The notes below the pieces were generated by a model. It was not told the DNA's origin and did no database searches. It worked only from the letters and a program-made list of their open reading frames with translations. The translations under genes and the position numbers were made by a program. A stretch of DNA of 64,000 nt from Holophagales bacterium. Lineage in GTDB: Bacteria > Acidobacteriota > Thermoanaerobaculia > Multivoradales > Multivoraceae. The first letter of the stretch is position 1. Every line of letters begins with the position of its first letter. Below, in pieces: positions 55,720 to 64,000 of this stretch. The stretch spans positions 497,807 through 561,806 of the forward strand of contig VXVC01000007.1 in the NCBI GenBank assembly GCA_009836625.1, in the 5' to 3' direction.

Positions 55720-56094
55720 TCACCCGGACGCGGCTGCGACCTTGGGCACGACACGCAGACTTGAGGCCGCTCGCCGCCGGATACGAACGACATACGCGAT
55801 CATGACAGCCACCCAGAGCACCGACGGAACGAGCTGACTGTACGGCTGCCACGCCCATAGCACGGTGCCCGCGAACGCCGCGATCACCGAGCTGTGAGTG
55901 CCGATCATCTTGACGAGATGCTCGTAGAGCCAAAGCGTCTCGAACCATCGTGTCGGGAACCCAAAGCGCGCGAGGTCATACAGCGACACCAGCACCAGCG
56001 TGCCAAGCGTCGAATAGACGACGGCCGGAGCCCACGGAACCCGGACCGTCTGCAGGTAGAGCACCAACAGGACTGAAGCGACCAGGGCACACAC
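55720..56094 (-). pseudogene. small membrane protein, probably 5'-truncated
   Basis: At least 124 residues with four predicted membrane helices (VCALVASVLLVLYLQ, VVYSTLGTLVLVSLYDL, VIAAFAGTVLWAW, VLWVAVMIAYVV). In-frame homologous-looking sequence (VAQDAFVS) continues upstream to about 56118 without a convincing start and then meets the truncated response regulator. The family is not named here. GTG 56094 is the only near start. A short intact gene is possible but less likely. Confidence 0.55.
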
Positions 56095-56173
56095 CGAGAC
56101 GAAGGCGTCCTGCGCAACCGGCCCAACGTGGCGCGTCCGTAGCGCTGTCGTTCGCCGCGAACGCCCTGACGTT

Positions 56174-56671
56174 GTGCTCCTGGACGTTCGAATGCCAGGG
56201 AAGAACGGGATCGACCTGCTCAACGAGCTGCGGCGGACCGACGAGCTTCCTCCAACCATTCTTCTCACGACCTTCGACGATGACGAGGCGCTGCTCGACG
56301 GCATCAAAGCGGGCGCACGTGGCTACTTGCTGAAGGACGTGTCGCTCGAGCAGCTCACCGACGCGATCAGAACCGTGTCACGTGGAGAATCCTTGATTCG
56401 TCCAGCAATCACGGAGCGTGTGCTGCGCGGTCTCGAGCATGTGCGTCCGGAGTTCGATGCCCTCAATCCACCCGATCGGCTCACGGCCCGCGAGCTTGAA
56501 GTCCTGCGATTAATGGCTGGCGGGTACAGCAACCGTGAGATCTCGGACGCCCTGGGCATCGCCGAGGGCACCGTCAAGAACCACGCGTCCAACGTGTTGT
56601 CGAAGCTGGGTGTCCGCGACCGGACCCGCGCCGTGTTGAAGGCACTGGAGCTAGGCTACCTCGGAGGCTGA
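56174..56671 (+). pseudogene. NarL/FixJ-type response regulator lacking its N-terminus
   Basis: The reading begins at GTG 56174 with VLLDVRMPGKNGIDLLNELR, where Asp is the phosphorylation site, and continues through the LLTTFDDD and GARGYLLKD segments of a receiver domain. A LuxR-type HTH follows (LTARELEVLRLMAGGYSNREISDALGI). The first ~50 receiver residues, including the acidic pair, are missing; a matching fragment (RRERPDV) continues upstream to about 56150 and then homology stops. It could make a protein with intact DNA-binding part but no complete receiver. Confidence 0.78.
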
Positions 56672-56729
56672 CGGACGGTTGGATCGTGCGAACGACTGGG
56701 CCGGGCTGTTCGCTCGATGCGAAGGCCGG

Positions 56730-58367
56730 TCAGCCGTTGGGCAGCGTCACCAACACTTCGTTCTCGGCTGGCGTTCCCCTGACCTCGGTGCCGCCACCCA
56801 TCGCGCCCAAATCCAGCAGGAGCGATCCGTCATCCTGAACGAGCCCCTCGATCTTCGCTGTCCGGCCTCGACCCACAGTTGCTGTTACGTGTCTGCCGTC
56901 CCAGACGATGTCGTTGACCGGCGACGCCACGACCCGGTTGCCGGGTTCGCCGCCGAACCAACGGCCGGCAGCGGCACCGCCACGCGGCAGTAGCAGTGCG
57001 GTGGGTTCCGGGCCCTTCCCCCGGTAGCGCTCGGTATCAACCCGCCAAACCTCGCCGGGGTGGATCTGGGCGAGTTCAGCCAACACCGCGATCACCGGGC
57101 TGATCGGTGTCGGACTCACTCCTTTGGCAACCACGAAGTCGACGAAGCCAACCATCATCTCGGCCGTGGACTCGACACCGAAACGCACGTCCTTCGTTGG
57201 GTCCGGATTGTTCGGGTTGTCGGCCGAATTGTCCCAGCGGCCGACGACTTCCATCCGCGTGCCGGCCGGCAGTGCCACTGGCTCGACGTACTCGTAGGCA
57301 GTCTGCCAGTTGAAGTCGTAGCGGCTGACACTGAGTAGTTCGCGCTCCGTCCCGTCAGGGAGGTGCGCCGTGTACCTCATGTCCTTGCCGCGGTAGTGCA
57401 TGTGCGGCGCTAGGGAACGGACGAGGACGTCCTCGGTGAAGACGTGGTTAGCGCGGGCCTCGTGATTCGGGTCGCCAGCGGGGATCGTGAAGGCCGAGTT
57501 CATGATCCAAAGGTTGACCAGCTCCTTTTCGACCTCTTCCGGTTCGGCGAACCAGACCCCGACCCTCGTCACATCGGTCGTTGCGGTGCCGCTCGGGTGG
57601 TAGTGAAAGTCGCCGAGGAGGTTGCGCCCTTTCGGCAGCAGACGGGCGGTGCCCGCCGGCAATTCCCTCGGCGCGACGCCGGCCGCCCAGCCATCGATCC
57701 AGGCATCCTGGACCGTGCCGCCGGGGGCGGCGCGCCACAGGATGAAATGGTGAAGCACATCGCGGTTGCCGGGCTGGACTTCAACGGCGCTGATCCAGCG
57801 GTCCTCCTCGAAGCTCGCCTCGATCGGGATGACGGCGAACGAGTCAGGGCCGTCCGCAGCGACTTCGTAGGGCTCGAACTCGTAGACCCAGTCGGGTTCG
57901 CCAAGCGCCCACTCGCCGCTTCGTTCCTGACTTTCGAACAGCGGCTCGTCGCCGTCTCCTCGGGGCGCGCCGGCGGCAACCCAGCTCAGAATCGCGGCGA
58001 TCTGGTCTCCCTCAAGGCTGATGTCGTTCTTCCACGGCCCGTAGCCGGGATCGGCGTCCCAGGGCGGCATGTCGCGGCTCTCTACCGCGCGGGCGATCGA
58101 CCGCGCCCAGGGGCGGATCTCACTGTAGGTGCGGAGCGCCATCGGCCCTATCTCGCCCGGCTGGTGGCAGGAGGCGCAGTTCTCGTGGAGGATCGGCGCG
58201 ATGTCCTCCACGAAAGTGGGCTGCTCCGGATTGAGGCCTCTCATTGTCGCCGGGATGGCCAGCAAGCCGAGGAAGATGGCAACTGTCGCGAGAAAGCCAT
58301 GGGAGGTCCGGTTCACGACGACGGAGGCGCTCTCGCGCCCGACATGCCATGCGCGCACTTCGCCCAT
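56730..58367 (-). CDS. c-type cytochrome fused to copper type II monooxygenase-like domain
   Basis: A 545-residue protein with an N-terminal hydrophobic segment (FLATVAIFLGLLAIPA). A c-type haem site ENCASCHQPGE lies near residue 65. It is followed by a PHM/DBH-like copper fold: HHFILW, FHYHPSGTA and APHMHYRGKDM are candidate Cu ligand motifs. In this family the copper enzyme hydroxylates substrates with O2 and ascorbate-like donors; here the haem may supply electrons instead. The start is uncertain, with a GTG within the next 17 codons as an alternative. Confidence 0.82.
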   Translation of the reverse strand: MGEVRAWHVGRESASVVVNRTSHGFLATVAIFLGLLAIPATMRGLNPEQPTFVEDIAPILHENCASCHQPGEIGPMALRTYSEIRPWARSIARAVESRDMPPWDADPGYGPWKNDISLEGDQIAAILSWVAAGAPRGDGDEPLFESQERSGEWALGEPDWVYEFEPYEVAADGPDSFAVIPIEASFEEDRWISAVEVQPGNRDVLHHFILWRAAPGGTVQDAWIDGWAAGVAPRELPAGTARLLPKGRNLLGDFHYHPSGTATTDVTRVGVWFAEPEEVEKELVNLWIMNSAFTIPAGDPNHEARANHVFTEDVLVRSLAPHMHYRGKDMRYTAHLPDGTERELLSVSRYDFNWQTAYEYVEPVALPAGTRMEVVGRWDNSADNPNNPDPTKDVRFGVESTAEMMVGFVDFVVAKGVSPTPISPVIAVLAELAQIHPGEVWRVDTERYRGKGPEPTALLLPRGGAAAGRWFGGEPGNRVVASPVNDIVWDGRHVTATVGRGRTAKIEGLVQDDGSLLLDLGAMGGGTEVRGTPAENEVLVTLPNG

Positions 58368-58648
58368 TCGGTGCCCTCTACGGTACTCCTAGTGTCCGGG
58401 TTTCAACTACGGCAGACGCCACGCCCGACCAGGATGACCTCACCACACGAACGCCGCCGGAGTGCCGCGTCTCTCGGCGCGCCACCTACGAAGCGGTGGA
58501 AGTGCTCCTCCTAACTTGGTTGCTGTGACTAGAGGGGGATCCTGCGCTGCGGGTTGCCCCTGTCAAGCCTCGTTCGCCTTTTCGTCCTCTTGAACAGCGC
58601 GCGGACCTCCGTGTCCATGCTGAGCTGATAGAACGCCAGAACGTCCAC

Positions 58649-59917
58649 ATGACACGCTCGGCCCGACATTCGAACATGCGCCGCCCTGGCACTCTCCCCG
58701 TGCTCGCCGCCGGCCTGCTGGCGGCACTCGTCGGCGCCGCTTCCTGTCAGGCGCAAAAGGCGGCCCTGTCCTCATCCAACTACGTCGAGGACTTCGGCTC
58801 AGCGTGGACCTTCATCCGCGACAACTACACCTATCTCGACGAGAAGGCCGTCGACTTGGCGCGGGTGCGCGATCTCTTGCGGCCGCGAGTCGCGGAAGTC
58901 CGTGACACCGACGAGTTCATCAGCCTGCTCGAGGAGCTCATCGAGCACCTCTACGACCACCACGCTCACTTGGGCGTGAACACGGCGACATCGCCCCGGT
59001 TGGTGCCGACCGGAGCCGATCTCTGGGCCGTTCATCGAGACGGCCATACCTTCATCACCCAGGTGCGATCCGGCTCGGACGCCGAACGCGTTGGACTTCA
59101 GCCTGGGATGGTGATCGTCACGATCGATGGTCGTCCGGTGCGCGAGGCGGTGGCGGATCGTCTGCCTCAAGGCGTCGACCCCAAGAACGCCGCCGCCCGT
59201 GATTGGGCCCTTCGCGCGCTGCTCGCAGGGCGGCACAACGCGAATGTGGAGCTTGAAGTCCTGGCGGAGTCCGGACCGCGAACGGTGGCGTTCCAGCCGG
59301 GCATGACGAACCGATCCGAGACTGCGCTTGCAGCCACGCTCCTCGACGGCCACATCGGGTACGTCCGCATCCACAACAGCCTAGGCCAGCGCTCTCTGGT
59401 CCGCGAGTGGGATGCGGCGCTCAGGGCACTCCGACAGACCGACGGACTCATCCTCGATCTCCGGGACACCCCGAGCGGCGGCGACACGATCGTGGCGCGC
59501 CCACTTCTCGGCCGACTCGTCGTAGAGGCCCGGCCGTACCAGCGTCACGAGATTCCGGCCGAAGGCCGCACTTGGGTCGAGAGCGTGGAACCGCGCGGAC
59601 CCTTCACCTACGACGAACCAGTCGCCGTGCTGGTCGGCCGCTGGACCGGCAGCATGGGCGAAGGCGTTGCAATCGGCTTGGACGGCATGGGGCGCGCCAC
59701 CGTGTTCGGAACAGCGATGGCGGGGCTCAGAGGCGCGCTTCGCGGTCATTCGCTCCAGCACACGGGGATTCAGGTCCGAGTGCCAGCAGAACGCTTGTAC
59801 CACGTCGACGGAACACCGCGGGAGGCATTCGTGCCACCGATGCTCGTCAAGCCGGGCGCGTCCGGCGAGGACGTAGTGCTCGAAGCAGCACTCCAGTGGC
59901 TCGAGATGCAGCGATAA
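58649..59917 (+). CDS. S41-like (C-terminal processing protease-like) exported protein
   Basis: A 422-residue protein with a signal peptide (VLAAGLLAALVGAASC). A PDZ domain (about 115-200, GLQPGMVIVTIDG) precedes a peptidase S41-like domain with YVRIHNSLG, GLILDLRDTPSGGD and the expected nucleophile in RWTGSMGEGVAIGLD. The Lys that follows in CtpA-type enzymes is not seen: the matching segment reads GTAMAGLRGAL. Tricorn-like members can lack that Lys, so activity is uncertain. The start could also be ATG 58676. Confidence 0.85.
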   Translation: MTRSARHSNMRRPGTLPVLAAGLLAALVGAASCQAQKAALSSSNYVEDFGSAWTFIRDNYTYLDEKAVDLARVRDLLRPRVAEVRDTDEFISLLEELIEHLYDHHAHLGVNTATSPRLVPTGADLWAVHRDGHTFITQVRSGSDAERVGLQPGMVIVTIDGRPVREAVADRLPQGVDPKNAAARDWALRALLAGRHNANVELEVLAESGPRTVAFQPGMTNRSETALAATLLDGHIGYVRIHNSLGQRSLVREWDAALRALRQTDGLILDLRDTPSGGDTIVARPLLGRLVVEARPYQRHEIPAEGRTWVESVEPRGPFTYDEPVAVLVGRWTGSMGEGVAIGLDGMGRATVFGTAMAGLRGALRGHSLQHTGIQVRVPAERLYHVDGTPREAFVPPMLVKPGASGEDVVLEAALQWLEMQR

Positions 59918-60274
59918 CGAGCCCCACCACGGAGAAGAACAGCACGGCGAACGAACGGCGCTTTCTGTTTCCGGACCGGCCGTCGAGGTGCGCCTCAGCA
60001 CCTCGTCCAGCCGTCGAAACCGCCAATCTGATCGGCCTTCGACGCTCAAAGACCTCGAAGCGGGAAACGCGTGACCGGTGAAACCCGACAGGCCGGCCGG
60101 CTTGCCTTCAACCCGGCCCATACATGCCCCGAACAGCAACTACGCGAACACACGGTGACAAATGCGGGCTAGGGTGCCCCGGTTCGTGCTCGACGCGTCG
60201 GCGGTGACGTCGCCTGTCGAGAACGGCTGGCTATGGCCCTGATCTAGGAGAACCAGGCGCTTGGAACTCCCGCT
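59918..60274. other. intergenic region between S41-like gene and tRNA-Ser
   Basis: 357 bp with no intact gene. It contains only the vapC stub at 60174-60242; the part before it shows nothing recognisable. Confidence 0.6.
60174..60242 (+). pseudogene. second vapC (PIN toxin) 5' stub
   Basis: The frame from GTG 60174 reads VPRFVLDASAVTSPVENGWLWP then TGA. The opening RFVLDASA parallels the stub at 55574. No antitoxin gene precedes it. It is 33 bp from the 3' end of tRNA-Ser. Confidence 0.6.
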
Positions 60275-60366
<92 letters not shown>

Positions 60367-60411
60367 CGAGCCGGGGAGTCTAGCAGCGGCGGGCGACCGC
60401 GGGAGGCTCCG

Positions 60412-60816
60412 CTAGGCCCGTGCCGCAACGTCGACCCGCGCCTGCGCGGTATCCACGCGGTCCTTGAGTCCCGCCTGATCCTCGAAGCTCGCACGGGCAT
60501 ACTCCGCCGCCAGCTCGTCGCGCTCGGTCGTGGCCGCCGCGGCATCGATGTCCTCGGCCGGCTCCGCGGTCTCGGTCAGCACGGTCACGGTGTCGTCCGC
60601 GACCTCGCAGAAGCCCGGCGCCACCGCGACGAAGCGGCGCGCGCCGCCTTCGGTCGGCTGGTAGCTGAGTTCGCCGGGGCGCAGCGTGCTGATCAGCGCC
60701 GCATGGCCCGGCAGGATGCCCATGTCGCCCTTGCGCCCGGGCAGACCGACGTCCGAGCACTCGATCTCGAGCAGCTTCTCGGCGTGGGTCACTAGGATGA
60801 GGTTCAAGCCCGCCAC
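60412..60816 (-). CDS. atpC: F1F0 ATP synthase epsilon subunit
   Basis: A 134-residue protein from GTG 60816, 3 bp after the beta stop. The N-terminal beta sandwich includes GDMGILPGHAALISTLRPGEL, a family signature, and the C-terminal helical pair follows. It forms part of the central stalk and can inhibit ATP hydrolysis. It is the last gene of the cluster before tRNA-Ser. Confidence 0.95.
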   Translation of the reverse strand: MAGLNLILVTHAEKLLEIECSDVGLPGRKGDMGILPGHAALISTLRPGELSYQPTEGGARRFVAVAPGFCEVADDTVTVLTETAEPAEDIDAAAATTERDELAAEYARASFEDQAGLKDRVDTAQARVDVAARA

Positions 60817-60819
60817 GCT

Positions 60820-62349
<1,530 letters not shown>

Positions 62350-63252
62350 CTATCCCTCGAGGGCGTTCGCGCCGGACACGACCTCAATCAGTTCGGTCGT
62401 GATCTCGGCCTGGCGCGAGCGGTTGTATTGCAGGGTCAGTGTGTCGATCAGTTCGCCGGCGTTCTTCGTCGCGCTGTCCATCGCCGTCATCCGGGCCGCG
62501 TGCTCGGCCGCCTGGGACTCGAGCAGCACCCGGTAGATCTGGAAGGTGACGAAGCGCGGCAGCAGCTCGTTCAGGATCTCCGCCTCGGACGGCTCGTACA
62601 GGTAGTCGCGGTGGCCGTTCGCTGAGGCGCCTTCATCGCCCAGCACGTCTTCGCGGGCGATCGGCAGCAGGCGCTCCCAGCTCACGCGCTGGCTGAGCAC
62701 CGAGATGAATTCGTTGTAGACGGCGTACACCGCGTCGTACTCGCCGTCCGCGTAAGCCTTGGAGATCTCGGCCGCCAGCTCCTGGGCCGTCGCGTAACTC
62801 AGGTCCTTGAACACTCCGCGGCGGGCGCCGCGCATCGGCGCGCCGCGGTGGGTGAAGAAGTCGGCGCCGCGGTTGCCGAGGGCGAGGATCTCGCCGCCGC
62901 CGTTCAGGGCGGCCATCTCCTGCTCGGTCCGGCGCTGGACGTGGGCGTTGAAGGCACCGCACAGGCCCTTGTCGCCCGTGACCACGAGGACCAGGGTCTT
63001 GCCGGAACCGGCCTCCGCGGCCGCGCCTTCGCCGCCCGCCGGAGTCAGCAGCGGGTGCTCGACCTCGCCGGCCGCCACGGCGGCCAGGTGCTCCGTCACT
63101 TTCCGCAGCTCCAGGGCATAGGGACGGGTCGCGAGGATCTGGTCCTGGGCCCGGCGCAGCTTCGCTGCGGCGACCATCTTCATCGCCTTGGTGATCTGCT
63201 GCGTGTTCTTCACCGTGCGGATGCGCCGGCGAAGATCGATCAGGCTCGCCAT
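62350..63252 (-). CDS. atpG: F1F0 ATP synthase gamma subunit
   Basis: A 300-residue central-stalk subunit. It starts MASLIDLRRRIRTVKNTQQITKAMKMVAAAKLRRAQ, standard for the family, and ends with the conserved MDSATKNAGELIDTL and NRSRQAEITTELIEVVSGA helix. It couples rotation of the c-ring to the catalytic sites. Confidence 0.98.
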   Translation of the reverse strand: MASLIDLRRRIRTVKNTQQITKAMKMVAAAKLRRAQDQILATRPYALELRKVTEHLAAVAAGEVEHPLLTPAGGEGAAAEAGSGKTLVLVVTGDKGLCGAFNAHVQRRTEQEMAALNGGGEILALGNRGADFFTHRGAPMRGARRGVFKDLSYATAQELAAEISKAYADGEYDAVYAVYNEFISVLSQRVSWERLLPIAREDVLGDEGASANGHRDYLYEPSEAEILNELLPRFVTFQIYRVLLESQAAEHAARMTAMDSATKNAGELIDTLTLQYNRSRQAEITTELIEVVSGANALEG

Positions 63253-63291
63253 CGTTCGGGCCTACCTCGGAACCTTCCCGCTCGTCTCGTT

Positions 63292-64000
63292 CTAGTTCTC
63301 TTCCAGCGCGGCGTCGGGGTTCTCCGCCACGAAGAGCTGGAAGGCCCGGCCGATCGCCTCCATGATCTGGGCGTCCAGTTCGTCGCTCAGCTTGCCCTCC
63401 GCGCGGATCCGGTCGCGGAGTTCCGGTTCCTCGTTCACGAAGTGCCGGTGCATGAAGTCCTCGAAGAGCCGCACCGCCTCGACCTTCAGGTCGTCGAGCG
63501 CGCCGCGGGTGCCCGCCAGGATCGAGAGCACCTGGTCCGCGATCGACAGCGGCGCGTACTGCCCCTGCTTGAGGAGCTCGACGAGCCGCTCGCCGCGCGC
63601 CAACTGCTGCAGCGTGACGCGGTCGAGGTCGGAGCCGAACTGGGCAAAGGCCGCGAGCGACCGGTACTGCGCCAGGTCGAGGCGCAGGGTGCCGGAGTTC
63701 TTGCGCATCGCGCCGATCTGGGCGTTGCCGCCGACCCGGCTGACCGAGATGCCGACGTTCACCGCCGGCCGCACGCCGGAGAAGAAGAGGTCGCCCTCGA
63801 GGAAGATCTGCCCGTCCGTGATCGAGATCACGTTGGTCGGGATGTAGGCCGAGACGTCGCCCGCCTGGGTCTCGATGATCGGCAGCGCGGTGAGCGAGCC
63901 GCCGCCGTTGGCGCGCGAGAGCTTCGCCGCCCGCTCCAGCAGCCGGGAGTGGAGGTAGAAGACGTCGCCCGGGTAGGCCTCGCGGCCCGGCGGACGCCGG
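63292..64000 (-). CDS. atpA: F1F0 ATP synthase alpha subunit, 5' part outside window
   Basis: About 235 C-terminal residues are visible. They include [19 protein letters not shown], the [27 protein letters not shown] segment and the Arg finger region SRVGGNAQ. The gene continues past the window edge. Its order alpha-gamma-beta-epsilon is the usual bacterial order. Confidence 0.97.
   Translation of the reverse strand, partial: RRPPGREAYPGDVFYLHSRLLERAAKLSRANGGGSLTALPIIETQAGDVSAYIPTNVISITDGQIFLEGDLFFSGVRPAVNVGISVSRVGGNAQIGAMRKNSGTLRLDLAQYRSLAAFAQFGSDLDRVTLQQLARGERLVELLKQGQYAPLSIADQVLSILAGTRGALDDLKVEAVRLFEDFMHRHFVNEEPELRDRIRAEGKLSDELDAQIMEAIGRAFQLFVAENPDAALEEN

Noticed and set aside
59381..60139. 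Minus-strand open frame across the S41-like gene
   Set aside because: Antisense to a protein with PDZ and S41 features; no start or domain support.

Overview
The window is about 68% G+C (estimated by eye), densely coded and bacterial. It carries 5-heme secreted cytochromes, DUF885, PQQ and FG-GAP/UnbV proteins, a sulfatase, tannase-like and isoquinoline-oxidoreductase-type enzymes, two amidohydrolases, a selenoprotein, a modular polyketide synthase and a Bacteroidota-like insert in the ATP synthase beta subunit. This mixture best fits an uncultivated Acidobacteriota-like organism. That placement is inference; no rRNA or ribosomal protein is present to settle it. Starts are often GTG or TTG inside 4-bp stop/start overlaps.

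Region by region. (1) 1-6331: the 3' end of a polyketide synthase (KR end-ACP-KS-degenerate AT) runs convergently against a five-gene operon: ACP, Sfp-type phosphopantetheinyl transferase, alpha/beta hydrolase, TauD-like dioxygenase, second ACP. This is one edge of a biosynthetic cluster. (2) 6458-15572: a TPR lipoprotein, a 5-heme cytochrome with a PA14-like domain coupled to a beta-propeller protein, a DUF885 lipoprotein and an aldo/keto reductase. (3) 15672-33470: eleven consecutive minus-strand genes: sulfatase, PBP-type transpeptidase, membrane 5-heme cytochrome/TPR protein, FG-GAP/UnbV protein, two amidohydrolases, three tandem lipoproteins with RTX-like tails, an HD hydrolase and a lipoprotein that joins a divergent copy of the same lipoprotein domain to an M24-like region. 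(4) 33524-48835: housekeeping and oxidative genes, including TraB, a DUF4143 ATPase with a palindrome over its start, crotonase, GST, PGI, a UGA-containing redoxin selenoprotein, an HtrA-like protease, a PQQ dehydrogenase and tRNA-Gln. (5) 48938-52257: a molybdenum hydroxylase pair followed by cytochrome P460. (6) 52279-60274: an accessory, partly decayed stretch with a nucleotidyltransferase/XRE/DUF6932 set, a Phd-type antitoxin with a vapC stub, a beheaded response regulator, a tannase-family esterase, a copper monooxygenase-like cytochrome, an S41-like protein and a second vapC stub beside tRNA-Ser. (7) 60412-64000: atpC, atpD, atpG and part of atpA.

How the parts may work together. Region 1 can prime and use its own carrier proteins. 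Regions 2, 3 and 5 look like periplasmic oxidation and hydrolysis machinery, with c-type cytochromes and PQQ, Mo or Cu enzymes handling electrons outside the cytoplasm. Short GC-rich hairpin repeats are scattered through the window. Several sit inside gene ends and are translated in frame, notably inside the signal-peptide region of the gene at 15672-17957.

The strongest leads are the in-frame palindromic insertions, the tandem lipoprotein/RTX array with its M24-linked relative, the selenoprotein with in-frame UGA at 40019-40021, and the KS-pseudo-AT synthase with stand-alone ACPs.
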